DNA of 64,000 nt from Orychophragmus violaceus (Eukaryota; Streptophyta; Magnoliopsida; Brassicales; Brassicaceae), in the NCBI GenBank assembly GCA_030180135.1, contig CM058231.1:29391034-29455033 (forward strand). The letters are read 5' to 3'. Shown here in pieces: positions 22,792 through 34,766 of this stretch (the stretch's first letter is position 1; every line of letters begins with the position of its first letter). The translations under genes and the position numbers were made by a program. The notes beneath the pieces are model-generated. The model had not been told where the DNA came from and did no database searches. It saw only the letters and a list, made by a program, of their open reading frames with translations.

Positions 22792-24285
22792 TGATAACTA
22801 GGATTTTTCAATCCTTTGAGGTACTAATTCCTCAAGCTTATCGTGTAGCCTTGAGGTATCGAACCTTTTTGGGACGGATAAAACCAATAAGAACACACCA
22901 ACCTCTAGAGTAAAATCAGACAATTGAGTTTTTGTTTCTAACAATCCTAACGAAAACAATTCAAATATAGGTAAACAGAAACAAGCAGATAAACGAAGTG
23001 AATTCAATCAATGATAAAGATAAGGCCTAAAGGTTTAGGTCAACGGACAGGTGACTCGGGATGATCAAGGATCCTAATTCAAACTTCATAGAAGCTAATC
23101 TCCTAGCATGGAACACAACAAGTCGATCAGTTTAATTTCTTAATACTAACCTCTTTACTTAATCCTAATCCAAGAACAAATTCTCATTTGTGAATTAAAG
23201 TCAAGCAAGCATTCAAACAAGTTCCAAACAGCCAACAATCACTCTAAACATACATTTTCATGTGCTAGAATGTGAAAGTCCTATCAAAGCTAGAAACTGG
23301 AAATTCATCGAACACATGGTGAGCAAGAAATCCTAAACATCCTAATCAACGTGATCAAGGCTAATTAGGCACTAAATACACTTTGACATATGAGATTTTA
23401 AACAATTAAGCATTAGAAATCCATTGATCACCCCTAATCAACCTAATCCTACCTAACCCATAAGCCCTATGAAGAACTACTCACTAATCATCATATGAAC
23501 AACAAAATCCATAGAAATAGTGTTGATCATTGAGAATTGGAGATAGGTTGGAAAATCAAAGGAAGAAATCACAAGAAAAGAGTACTATATTAATCCAAAA
23601 TCAAACTTGTTCTTACAAAAGGGTTTTTAGCAACAAAATAAGCTTCAGAAACAAATGAAAATAGGTTTTTGGCTTAAATAGTCAATATGGTGCGAAGCGG
23701 GTCAACCCGGAACAAACCGGGTGTTGACCCGGATCCGAAACAGTTTCTGGGGCGCGTATCGGTCTGGTCGGTCGATACACCGACCGATACGAGATCTCGG
23801 ATTTCCTGGTCAAGAAGTGTATCGGCCCACCTGGCCGATATCCAGGTCGATATGCCTGCACAAAATTTAATCCGAGACCTTGTATCGGTCTTCCTGGCCG
23901 ATATGCATGCCGATACGGTGTCCTGATTTGGTCGATGAACTGTATCGGCTTGCCTGGCCGATATGAGTCCTCGGATTTTCTTCCGAGAGTGTGTATCGGC
24001 CACCCCAACCGATATGGTGGCCGATATGCCTTCCAGCTGCTTCTTCCTTAGTCTTTCGAGCTCTAGACTCCACTTCCAAGCTCACCAATGCTCCTAGACA
24101 CCTCCAATCACCTGCAAAACACAAGAAACACTCCAAATGCAAGCCTAAAGTGCCTACTCCTAGTCCTAAACAACTCTATACTCTAGATGCGACAATGACT
24201 CGACAAAATGGTATGGATGATGGTGAAATGGAGTCAAAACAAGAACTATATACAAGCCTAAATGCATGAAAATGTATGAATATCA
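22792..24285 (-). repeat. Gypsy-2 5' LTR (1494 bp)
   Basis: Same ends as the 3' LTR. The TATCGG/CCGATA motif cluster lies at about 23755-24030, one unit shorter than in the mate. Confidence 0.9.
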
Positions 24286-25451
24286 GTCACCCCTTGTAAC
24301 AAAACTCTAATGGACTTGGACTTAATTTGAACACTCAATTACTCTCTCTTAGAACTTGGATTGCTCACCAATTGTAACTCTAAAAACAATCATGCTTGCT
24401 TATCCCTTTTGACATTCTTACAAGCATTGATTGGCCATTTTCATCACTTAATGGTACCCTTACCTTGAACCTTCGCCCATTGTTCTTTTCCTCTTGTTGA
24501 TTTTTGAGTGAGGTATTTTATTGATAATTCAAACTTGTGCAAAATTTTGAATTGATAGGAGATCGACAAGAACTCACAGCCATGCGCCAATTGCATTGAT
24601 TGGCTAGATCTAAGATATGACTTGGGATGGGTTTTTGTTTTTTATTTGATGGGTTTGATTGTGAGAGATCATTTCTAGAGTGCGTGAAAAGAAAAGAGTG
24701 GTTTGGGAGCAAGAAAAGTGAAGAAAAAGCCATGAGGCATGAGTGTTCAAAGAAAAATCTTAGGAAGTAGAAATGAAGAAGTAATAGCTCTAAGTTCATA
24801 AGCAAATGAGCCCTCTAAGAAAATAAAAGCAAAGATAAAATAAAATGAAAAGAAAAGAGGATAGTAAAGAGAAAAGAAAATAGCTACGTATTGAAAAAGA
24901 AACTTCCTAACTTGTAAAAAGAGTGAAAAAGAGTGGGGTTTGAGTTTTAAGATTCAATAGTGGGTTTGGAATTGGGTTTATACATTTGATCATGGGATTA
25001 AAGCTAAGTAAAGGGTAGAACATGAAAGTGAATGCTTGTATGCATGAATTATTCTCATTCTTCCTACTTTTGCATAAAGTCTTATGTTCCTTTTCTTGAG
25101 ATAAGCCACGAAACACTTGTAACCCTCACCAAAATTTCAAACCTAGCCCTTTGGTTTCTGGTTCATGTTTCCAAGTAGAAAGTTCACCAATCACCTAATT
25201 GAATGTTAAAGAGTTGTGTTGCATTGGTTGCTTGTTAATGCTTTGATGGTTTGATTATTAGAGCAAAATGTTTGATGAGCATGGCTAACGCTTTAATAGT
25301 ACAGATTGTTTGTGCATTTGTAACTACATTGAAGGCATTGAATTGAGTTCATTTGTTGACATTCTCGGATTTAGTCTCCCATTTTCAAACTTTTTTCCCT
25401 TCTTGTCTTTGTTTGTTTGCTTGCGGAAAAGCAAAACATAAGTTTAGGAAT
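24286..25451 (+). other. Gypsy-1 3' internal region
   Basis: Non-coding continuation of Gypsy-1 after the Gypsy-2 insertion, ending at AAACATAAGTTTAGGAAT before the 3' LTR. Purine-rich but no long ORF. Confidence 0.6.
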
Positions 25452-27168
25452 TGATAGCATCATATTTTAGGTGATTTCCACGCGTTCTTTTATATTGTTT
25501 TCTTGTCTTTTGCATCCATTTTCATTCATTTTTTTTTTTACTAAATCATCCTCTTAGACAATTAGTGTGTTTAGGATAGAGTTTGCATATTTTGGTCATT
25601 TCTTGTGTCTTTTTAGGTGATTTAGGAGCTTGGAGAATTCTTGGAGATTGAGGAAAGAAGTTGGCTGGATTTGATGATCAACAAGAGCAAGAAGAACCAA
25701 GGAAGAAGAAATGTCTCAAGCATCGGTATTCCATCAGACAAAGCTTGACCGCACTACTTCCATCGGAAAGCTTCCATCGACCAGTCCCAACCGATGTGAC
25801 GAGTTTGAATCTTGACATTATCACAGAAAGAGTATCGGTTGCTCTCACCGGACGAGTCTGACCGATGCAACTCTATCGGTTGATCTCCATCGACCAAAGC
25901 TCAACCGATACTTCTCCACGCTTCAAGATGACGAAGTCGCCCTTGAGTTCATCGGTCACAAGCATCGGTGGCGTTCAACCGATGGAACTCCTTCGACCGC
26001 ATTCTATCGTCCAGCCCAAGACCGATGGATCACCTCCGACCCCATTTAATTACCAAAATTCCCATGTGAGGCTTCCATGTATAAATACTCATTTAAGAGT
26101 TTCAAAAACCCTAAGCTACCTAAGCCTAGATTTCTTTCTTCTTATGTTTTTGCTTTAGAATTTGGAACTTGTAAACATTTGGTTTGAGATTTATATAAGT
26201 ACTTCTTTATATTTTGTTAATCTCTTCTCCCTATCTCTCTCAATTCATGATTTTTTCATATCTCACTTATGGGTTTTGTGAAGAACATGGTGATTAGAGA
26301 GTAGGACTTGTGGGTCTTGTGATGAGGCTTGATTAGGATGTGTTTAGGGTTGATTAATGATACTTAGGACCTAATATTGTATGATCCTTCTCCAATTAGT
26401 TGATCTCTAGGCTAGATTTGCAAGGAATTGTTGAATATAGATCATAGGCTTTTTCATGACTGAAAAGTGTTTGATGAAATGCTTGAATGAACTTTTTAGA
26501 GGATTTTCACTCTTAGCCTAAGGTATTAGTTGTCTAAGGTTATTATTGGTAATGAGAACTTGATTTGCATACTTATTTGTCTCTTAATCACAAATGAGAA
26601 TTTGTTGAATGTCTCTTAGGGATTAGACAAAAGGGATTAGTGCCAAGAGATTGGATTAGTCTAATGATTAGTGTTCATAGCCTAAGGATTAGCTTTACTA
26701 AATGGTATTTGAATGATATATTCTTGCATGCTTGTCTTGTGATTTGTAAATGGAATTGAATGATTGCATAATTAGCATATGAGTTATGAACATGAGAATG
26801 AAATTAGCTTAATTAATGATCATTAGCCTTGTTTAGCATTGTTTGATTGATTGAAGCTTATTTGATTGTCTCTAGATCATCCAATCTCCATAGCCTCATC
26901 ATAAGATCCTTCTTTTATCTTATTTTTCTTCTTGTTTAGTGTCTTTTTTTGTTCTTGCTTGATTTATTTGCTTTCTTGTTTTTTGATTTCTCTTTAGATT
27001 GTTAGTATAAACCTCTTTTCTAGATTTTTCTTAGATTAATAAGTTTCATGTATTCTTTGTGTGTTATTCTTCTTGCCTCCTTGGATTAATACCTCAAATA
27101 CTATATCGACATGTGTAGAGGTTTGAGGAATTGATAGTAGTTTAGATCCATAAAAAACCTTGCTAGCA
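25452..27168 (+). repeat. Gypsy-1 3' LTR (1717 bp)
   Basis: Same start as the 5' LTR, ends CTTGCTAGCA. The CATCGG motif cluster is at about 25720-26035. Confidence 0.85.
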
Positions 27169-27970
27169 ATGGTCCAAAAGCATCTATCGCACATGTTTGA
27201 ACCCTTGAAACCAAAGTCCCGCCTAGCCTTCCAAGTTGTTATCGGAGCACACATGCAGCTATAAAGCCCGTTGATATCTACACTCGCTTCCTTCTTAAAG
27301 AACAGAGCAAACGGCCTTTCTGGCCATATACGCATATATCTCCTAGTTATCTTCACATGTATTCGAGTGGCAAGTTCACGGTCAATGACATATCCACGGT
27401 TCAACACTTCTTCATCTCCATAAAAACCACAGAAGAGCATGAGTACCCTGTCTCCCATCGGATATATGCCGTTCTCTTGATCATTGCCTCTCTTTCAACC
27501 ATCTTGTCGCTGTAGATAAAACAACACATACCTCGGAGGAGAAGAGCTGAAGGATTTCCAGATTGCAGACACCTGTCGACGAAATCTTGTTTATAATGAT
27601 GTGGGAAAACAAAGAGATTTAAAATAATAAACCTGTAGTATAAATTAATCGATCGCCTTGTAGAAATTTTGACTTTGTTCGACGCTTTGCAGTACCTTGC
27701 ATGTTGTCTTCGCCCTTATAAAATAGCGTAAACCTTGTTCACTGTCAATGACGTCAATAAGAGTATTTGAAAGAACATCACTGGGAAGGTAATCCATTAC
27801 GAATTTGGTAATGAAGAGATGGAAACTAGGCAAGAAGAATTTTAACAAATAATATATATTGTTTAATATTTGAGAGATCAGTGCAACCACCAAAGTTTAT
27901 TTATAGAGACAATGCAACATTTGGGTTGTCTGTTCACGTGCATCTTAGGTTATAGTAATTATGTATATAT
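27169..27970 (-). pseudogene. F-box (At2g35280-type) pseudogene, tandem copy 2
   Basis: The minus strand starts near 27800 with MDYLPSDVLSNTLIDVIDSE, an F-box-like N-terminus, then RAKTTCKVLQSVEQ. After an internal deletion and frameshift (about 27460-27640) the C-terminal domain at 27458-27180 reads FYGDEEVLNRGYVIDRELAT, IWPERPFALFFKKEASVDI and NGLYSCMCAPITTW, ending GFKGSNMCDRCFW. The 3' flank is at 12915-12998, cut off by Gypsy-1. Upstream (27800-27970) is similar to 12190-12440. F-box proteins are substrate adaptors of SCF ubiquitin ligases; this copy cannot encode a whole protein. Confidence 0.55.
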
Positions 27971-28199
27971 ATCCTATCACTAGTCCCAACTAACAACATT
28001 CATCATGATCATGGTGTTAATGGCTAAAACTATGTAATTTTCCTTTAGCGTTTTTGGTTTGAATTTCTTTTTTCTTTTGGTATTTGAGATTTATCAATGT
28101 TGTTAATGGCTTAAACTATGTTATTTAGTAGTTCAACTTAATCATTTGTATATACAATAATTATACTTAGTCACATATCTATTTTAGAAACAGAGGAGA

Positions 28200-29105
28200 A
28201 ATGACAGTTTTCAAATGGAACGACGCTTACAATTCTCGAAATATATTTTTTAATATCGTTTTATATAAATCCCTCGAAAATCTCTCTACTAAAAGGTTGT
28301 TTAACACAAAAGCGACGGGTCATCTTCTTCAAACCAATAAAAAAAAAATAAGACGTTCAATAAAACTTTTTCTTTCTTTGAAATCTACAAGGAGATCTAT
28401 GTTTTGCAAGGGAAAGAGGCAAAACCAGTCTCAAATTTTATATGTACCTCACGCAATCCTACACAAAATACTGTTGAAGATGGGTGAAGTTAGATATGGC
28501 GATTTTAAAATAAAAAAGGGCGATTCACATATTTGGGGATGTTATGGAGGAGGAATGGTACTACAAGGAAGTAGACTTGTGGACCATGCATATACAAGAT
28601 TGGATACATCCAGATGATGAAGATTCAGATTTAAAAGAGTTGTGCCTACAATTAGGGAATCCGTCTGCTATGTACATAAGAGGTATGAGACATTTGTTTC
28701 AACAAGGAAATAGAGAAGAAGGTCTTAATCTGATTAGTTAGGCATCAAATAAAGGGTATGATTTGGAGATATATGCAAATGCCTCTCTTCGAAGAATCTT
28801 TCATCATGCAAAGCGTTTTGGTGCCAAAATTTCTAAGGAGTTTGTGCATAAATCCAAGCAGAAGCTGTCGAAGTATATCACAACAATATGGAACCACTAA
28901 AATCCTCAATGTTAACGGAAACAAAAGCTCTCATAGTTGTTCCAAGCATTAAGGAATGCAATTGTATTTCTAATTGTCCATGGCATTACCATTCAAAAGG
29001 CCGGGAGCGTGTGATAAGTCTTTCTGGAAGGCGGAAACATGGAGCTTTGCAGAGAAGTTCACTAATTTCTTTGTTTAATAAATATAATGATCTCTATATT
29101 TAGTC
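28200..29105 (+). pseudogene. F-box (At2g35280-type) pseudogene, plus-strand divergent copy
   Basis: An F-box-like stretch VPHAILHKILLKMGEVRYGDF lies at about 28440-28510 (read as VPHAILHKILLKMGE then VRYGDF). After a frameshift it continues YYKEVDLWTMHIQDWIHPDD and CLQLGNPSAMYIRGMRHLF, then REEGLNLIS. A stop is followed by ASNKGYDLEIYANASLRRIF, and a tail KECNCISNCPWHYHSKG lies near 28950-29000. The G-NP-A-x-Y-x-RGM and GLxLI-xAS-xGY repeats and cysteine-rich tail are what I recall for At2g35280-like F-box proteins. It is a different paralogue from the two minus-strand copies, arranged head to head with copy 2 across about 400 bases. Confidence 0.5.
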
Positions 29106-29540
29106 CATCTACATAGTCGACTATGTTTAATGTATATTTTTATTTGACTAAGAATGTAAACAATTTAATTATGAGATTGTGTTGTTATTTTAGTGGAGTT
29201 ACGATTTGACGTAAACCTACAAACAAACACAACTTGCAGATATTGACAAAAATAAAAACAATTTGGAAGTAATAAATATTGACACATTAACGCAGAATCA
29301 GGAAGAATATTCAATGTTCCTCCCAACCGATATTATTCAATTTCCTAAACATAGTAAGGACATATAAACGCAATAAATAAATTAAGTAAATCAAAATTTA
29401 ATTTCTTATATCATCATAAAACCGGTATTAATATTTCACACCAACCAGTTCATCTCATTTTTGTTCTATTTGAATCGTTCGACTCATTCATAAGCAAAAA
29501 CAAAACACACACACAAATTCTAAAAATCCAAACACAACAG
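29106..29540. other. AT-rich spacer between F-box and RPA-like copies
   Basis: No ORF or repeat recognised. Confidence 0.3.
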
Positions 29541-31205
29541 ATGGAAAATTTATCTTTGATGTGGTATGTCGATAATTCTAAAAAGGAATTGGCATGTAGG
29601 GTTAAGATTATTCGGAATGATTACCAATGTTTCTCCACATGGTCTTCAATGTCATGTTATCCTCGGTGATGAAAAATATGCTTGATTTACAACAGTAAAA
29701 TATGAAAGCACAATTATAAATTTCTTAATATTTCTCGACAATTTTATTTTTAGGGTTTCAAAACAGATGCCATAATACCAAGCAGTTCATTTCATAAAAT
29801 TAATAACCATTTCGATGAAAGATCCTGAAACTATATCCAAAACTTCGTTGTGTTTTATAATCCGTTTGAACCGAGAAACACAATTACTCCGAAAAATATT
29901 CTTATGGACGAGCAAATTCATATATCAAATTGTTTCACGGTTGTTGATGATGAGTTTTATGATTTTGTTGGCATCCACATCATAGTAGAGCGCCAATCTC
30001 ACCTAAATACACTATTGGTAAGTTTTCTCTTATATATGCATTTATAATTTTCTTGTAAGAAAATTATTATTTTTGTTGAACATATCTATTTATATTAACC
30101 TTGTTTAGTTGTTATGTGGATCTTATGTATACATATTGTAGATGTTATTGGATGCATAAAGTTCGTGGGTGAAATGGAATCATATGAATATGATAGGATT
30201 GACAGGAGAACCAATTTTTCTGATCTTAGGCTTGTTCTTTTCACAGCCGCAGCGTCTGTCATTGCGACACAAAAAATTAAGAGGTAAATAGCTCTGTTTC
30301 TTTATTACATTCAACTGCGAAGACGCCGGCGGCTGTTGCTACTTTATAAAAAGGAGAGGTATGGTGTCGCTGTTATATTTCAGCGTCTCCGGAGTCACTG
30401 CATTTAAGTCGCAGCGGGAAGAATTTATAGAGATGTAGAAGAGATACTAAAAGGTGAAAGCTTTTATTTTGACGCAGGCCGTTGTCGTTGCGTCATTGGG
30501 CCGAACAGAGCTCTTGTTAAACAAGTTTTGTTCCATCTAAGGGAAATGAAGTAAGATCTTCATTTTTACACTTTTATTTATAAAATTTTAAAATACTTGT
30601 TTCCACTTAAATTTTATCTAAATTAAAATTTTCTCATCTTATTTTTTTCAAAGTGGGAAATGCATCAAATGCTTGGGTAGGGGACAACATGCGATTAAGT
30701 TTTATGAATTCTGGCATTCTACTGGGAACTATGAATCAATTGTGGTTTTAAAGTTTTGTCGTAAGAATAATAATCTAAGTAAGTAAAAAACGTATTAAAA
30801 TCACTTTTAATTATTGCTATATATTTTGTTATTGTCAATGTATTTAGGTGTACTCCGTTTGTCTAAGATTCATGTATTATTTTGCAGTTTTACTTTGATC
30901 CAGATATTGAAGACTCATGTGATTGTCAATGTATTTAGATGTATTTTTTTCATCTTATGAAAGAGTGGTAAATTAGTGAACTTTTACAAATTTGGTATAT
31001 AAAGCATATATTGTTTATGCTGAAGACCTGAAAAAAAAAAACATAAAAAGATTCTTACTAAGATCATGTTAATTTATATGTGTAGGTGTTGCTTTACAAA
31101 AGGCAAGGAATCTCATTTCAAGCAATGAATTTATCTTCAATCCTATTTTATATTGGGATCAAAGTTATAATGAAAAAGGACTTTATATTAAGACTTTATA
31201 TAAGT
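29541..31205 (+). pseudogene. RPA70-like (DUF223) gene copy, CACTA cargo, right
   Basis: Starts at ATG 29541 (MENLSLMWYVDNSKKELACR, then VKIIRND), with a shift into PHGLQCHVILGDEK. The second block (about 29840-30020) reads NFVVFYNPFEPRNTITPKN, then MDEQIHISNCF and DDEFYDFVGIHIIVE. The third (30140-30240) reads DVIGCIKFVGEMESYEYDRI. The fourth (30655-30785) reads GQHAIKFYEFWHSTGNYESI and then VVLKFCRKNNN. The last (31085-31200) reads LQKARNLISSNEFIFNP. The order of OB-fold motifs is that of plant RPA1-like DUF223 proteins, which bind single-stranded DNA. Stops and frameshifts throughout. Confidence 0.6.
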
Positions 31206-31679
31206 TACTATTAATATTTAAAATTATGGTTATTTGCAATTTGATGACTAAATTACGACTACTCGTGGGAAAATTTTCAAAAAAAAATTGCGCAATTAAT
31301 CTGAAAACCAAACCTAATTTTTAGCCCAAAATATTTTAATTACCCTCCTTAACCCAACAAATTTCAACTAAGTGTCGATAAATACTCATTTATCACAAAC
31401 ATAAACTCTGATTTTATTTTGTTCTTCCCTTTCTCCAAAATCTCCTTTGAAACATCTCGCTTATTTTTCTCCAAATACTCCTCTCTGCCGACCATCCTCT
31501 AACTGACATCTCTTATTTGAATCTCTTATTCAAAGCGCTCAATTTCATCGCTAACTTTTGCAGAAACACTATCAACCCTCTCAATTTCTTCTTTGAAACT
31601 CTCCGTGATACGTTGCATGTAACTAATAAAGGAGGACATAAGAGACAAACCATTCCAAACGTCACTCAGAGAGACGTGG
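31206..31679. other. CACTA interior upstream of the TNPA-like gene
   Basis: Contains a GACTAAATTACGACTACTCG stretch at 31245-31270 like the subterminal repeats, then a pyrimidine-rich region that may hold the promoter and 5' UTR of the TNPA-like gene. No coding frame assigned. Confidence 0.35.
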
Positions 31680-33700
31680 GACCATCAGCCCCACTACATT
31701 GAAAAATACACCGAGCCATCTACCGAAACGATACAACTTCATGACGGCGGCCATAGTTCATCCGACTTAGTCGACTCAACGGCAAGACAAAGACCCAGTT
31801 ATCCCCCAACCGTCAAAGACAGAACCCCATGTCTGGAACTATCCTCCGCCACAACAACTTTTCCAGAACTCGACTACTAATCAACATGAAGTCGATGCGT
31901 CGCCGGTGTCAGAAGAAGTCCAGAATAACCAGAATTCTGATCAGGACGCCCTACCTTCGCCAATTAACCATTCTCAGGCTTAGAGCCATCCATCTTCTGA
32001 AGGCCACAACTTCCTCGACGAATCTCTTTCAGTTTTTCCGCGCTGCAGGCTCTGAATGCTTTGCTTTGGGTGCCAGACGGGGAAATATTTACCATCGTCC
32101 TCTCTCCCACACCGACGCCAAACTCGACTTTATGGCTATTTTCATATACTGTTTCTTCAGCTGTTGATATAAATTTTGTTTGGATTTGTTATTCTCTATA
32201 GGGGTTTTTTGTTCTAGTCTTATGCTTATTGTAATGGTGTGTTTTTAAACCGTTTAGTTTTCTTATGAATCTGATTGTTGGTTTGCTTATGAGTTATGAT
32301 GGGCTGATGAGTTCAAGTCTCTGATGGTTATCATTTTAAACTATCAAGAAACTGAGTTTATATGTCTCAGTTTAACTATACTCTGTGTTTTGCAAAGTTT
32401 GGGTGGCTGAGCTTTTACAAGATAGCGTTTGTATCATTTGAGAAAAAGTATCATTCTTCTGTTAAAGCTATTTTTCAGGTTTACTCGTGACAGAGGATCA
32501 AAATTGGTCCGGAAGATTACTAAAAATTTTACAAACAAATTCGATAAACCCTACTATATCTGGTTACATGTGCCTCGTGATAAAACAGAAAGATACTTCC
32601 TCGAGTTCGCGGCACAATTTTCTCTCCTATACCCTTCAAATATACTTTGCTTGTGTTCTTTTCACTAATGCTATGTTTATTCTCTTTGTATTCTAAAACA
32701 CCCACACCTGGGATCCCTTGATAACATGGACAATTCAACAGTATTTCGAGGAGATCTGACAACGACGGTTGAAAGGCATGGTTAGCAACGCGAGCACTAG
32801 TGGAGAGCGACCTAAGTGGATCGGCGAGACTCTCTGAAAAATGATGATCGACTACTGGGAAACTGCAGAAGCAAATGATAGGAGTGCGACCTATTCTAGT
32901 TGTCGTCTGTCTGACCGTGAAGGTCTCGGTCATAACGTCTAATTTTCAGAGCCCAAGTCGTACCTACCAATACAGCAAGAAATGGCAAGTAACTTTTATT
33001 ATATATCTGTTATTTATGTTTGTTACATCATTGCAACTTGAAATTTCTGTAATAATCCTTGTTTGTTTTATATCAATGCTGGAAGAGGAAATGGGAAGAC
33101 CTGTGAATATTGGTGAGGTAATCATCAAGACACATACAAAGTCAGATGGTATGTATGTTGATCGGAAGGCAGAGAAAATCGCTAATTTTTTTAATTAGAA
33201 TGTGCAAGAGAAATTGTTAGAGCTTGATGTAGAGATTTCAGAAGTTTCAAACGGTGCTGCTTCGCGACCTCATGAGCTCTCAATAGATGAATATAACAAC
33301 ATCTTTGTTCATGTAAAGTAATATTTTTCACAATTCACATTTATAAATTCATGTCATGTTCTTTATTTAATTGTTTTTCTCTGACTGACGTGGAAATCCT
33401 TATGGAGTTGGACGCCTCAAAGAAAATCTTTTGAGGGGCAAGGGCAAGCATCCGGGAGACTCTTCAGGGTTTGTGGCCCAGCAAGACCAACTGAATGAAT
33501 CTCAACATAAAATCGAAGAACAGGCTGCCTGTGAAGCAGATCACGTTCGAGTTGCGACTGAGCATATGGAAAATATCGTGCACATTTCCTTGGTGGAAGA
33601 GTATATGCGGCTAAATGATCCGTAGTTTCTGGACTTCCTACAGACTCATAAGGCTGCAGCAAACACAGAGCCTCGTCCCCCAACAGGTACAACTTCAACT
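31680..33700 (+). pseudogene. TNPA-like (Ptta/En/Spm family) CACTA protein gene, decayed
   Basis: Exon-like blocks in order: 31820-32165 with a Q/N-rich segment and LQALNALLWVPDGEIFTIV; about 32480-32625 with KLVRKITKNFTNKFDKPYY and YIWLHVPRDKTERYF; about 32770-32945 with RLKGMVSNASTSGERPKWIG, a stop where Trp is expected, then MMIDYWETAEANDRSATYS; and 33075-33200 with EEEMGRPVNIGEVIIKTHTK and DGMYVDRKAEKIANFF. Finally 33400-33700 has VGRLKENLLRGKGKHPG and a Q/E-rich coiled tail. This series is the Transposase_24 (Ptta/En/Spm) architecture, which binds subterminal repeats. At least four in-frame stops make it a pseudogene. No TNPD partner was found. Confidence 0.7.
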
Positions 33701-33939
33701 ATATCTGATTTGTAGGTTACTGATCACTGTCCCTACCAAACTAAATTTTGTGTATATGATTTTGAAACTCCTTAATGTTGGAGTTTGCATGTGTAGATAA
33801 TCGTTTGTGTATCTACACAAAAATATATAAGTTATCTATGTTATCTTGAACAAAATGTCTTTTACATTTCTTGTATCATTTAAATTGTTGTATCACCAAT
33901 TATCAAATCGTAAATTTGACAAATGAAATAATACAAAAT
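33701..33939. other. Spacer between TNPA-like gene and right subterminal array
   Basis: AT-rich, probably the gene's 3' UTR. Nothing else seen. Confidence 0.3.
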
Positions 33940-34766
33940 TCGTATTTTTACGCCTACGAAACAGTCGTCAATTTATCGCACAATGGTTACAAAGTAGTGG
34001 CACATTCAATACCATAATTGTATATGAATGTCCCGCGTAGTCGATGTATAGTCGTTAGATTAGTCATTAAACATTGGACAAATATATTATGACTACGATG
34101 TGACTATATAGGACAGTCATATAGTAGTCGCCAGGTAGTGGCTGGATGTTCCTCTTGGCCGCTATAGTTGTAATTTATTGATTAAACAGTCGACAAGTTA
34201 TGGCTAAATGTTGACCATAATCATTTCCGGATGTTTCGGTAGTCGATGTATAGTCGTTATATTCGTCCCTAAACAATCGCCAAATAGTCATCATAGCTTA
34301 CGACTAATTTGTGACTATACTAGCCAGTCACATAACAGTCGCCACATAGTGGCGACATCATTATCATAATTGTATATGGATGTTTCGATTAGTCGCTGGA
34401 TAGTTTTTACGACTACTTTGTGACTATATGATATGGTCACATATTAGTCGCCCATTGGTTACCTTGTTTAACGAATATTTGATGACTACATTTCGCCGAG
34501 TGCATCTGGACTCCCTCTTTAGTTGCACAGATATCGCCGATATAGTCGGAAGTTAGTCCATATATAATACGATTACGCTACGTCTAAGCCAAGACTACTA
34601 TTGTTAGTCATACAAATAGTCGTAAATTGCCGACTATATTTACGACTATGCAATTTAGTGACTATGAATTTACAACTATATTTAGTCGTAATTTAGTCGT
34701 AAAACCTCGTATACCGACTATTTTGCAACTAAACATACAGTCGCAAAACGCTATTTTCTTGTAGTG
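33940..34766. repeat. CACTA right subterminal repeat array and terminal repeat
   Basis: About 800 bases packed with TAGTCGC, GACTATNNNG and CGACTA motifs in both orientations, ending in the TIR (CTTGTAGTG on this strand). It is more than twice as long as the left array and contains larger near-repeats (GATGTATAGTCGTTA near 34041 and 34240). Confidence 0.75.

Larger units (their letters stand above)
16530..24285 (-). mobile_element. Gypsy-2: gag-only LTR retrotransposon nested in Gypsy-1
   Basis: LTRs 16530-18037 and 22792-24285 run TGATAACTAGG...GAATATCA. The PBS next to the right LTR and the PPT next to the left LTR set the orientation as minus. The target duplication GTCAC is perfect (16525-16529 and 24286-24290). 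Internal length is 4.75 kb with one long gag frame and no reverse transcriptase, RNase H or integrase. This matches gag-only non-autonomous elements described in plants (TR-GAG type) and depends on a related autonomous partner for transposition. Confidence 0.9.
12999..27168 (+). mobile_element. Gypsy-1: non-autonomous Athila/Tat-like LTR element, split by Gypsy-2
   Basis: LTRs 12999-14690 and 25452-27168 both start TGATAGCATCATATTTTAGG; they end CGCTATCA and TGCTAGCA. A PBS follows the left LTR. Flanks are ACGGT (12994-12998) and ATGGT (27169-27173), a five-base TSD with one change. The tandem F-box copy 1 provides the uninterrupted version of this site (GACTCAATGTTC near 11540), confirming the insertion. 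Without Gypsy-2 the element is about 6.4 kb and has only short gag-like frames, with no reverse transcriptase or integrase. Confidence 0.85.

Noticed and set aside
28201..28617. A 138-codon ORF as a stand-alone gene
   Set aside because: Only its last third resembles an F-box and the rest of that protein continues in another frame, so it is part of a pseudogene.
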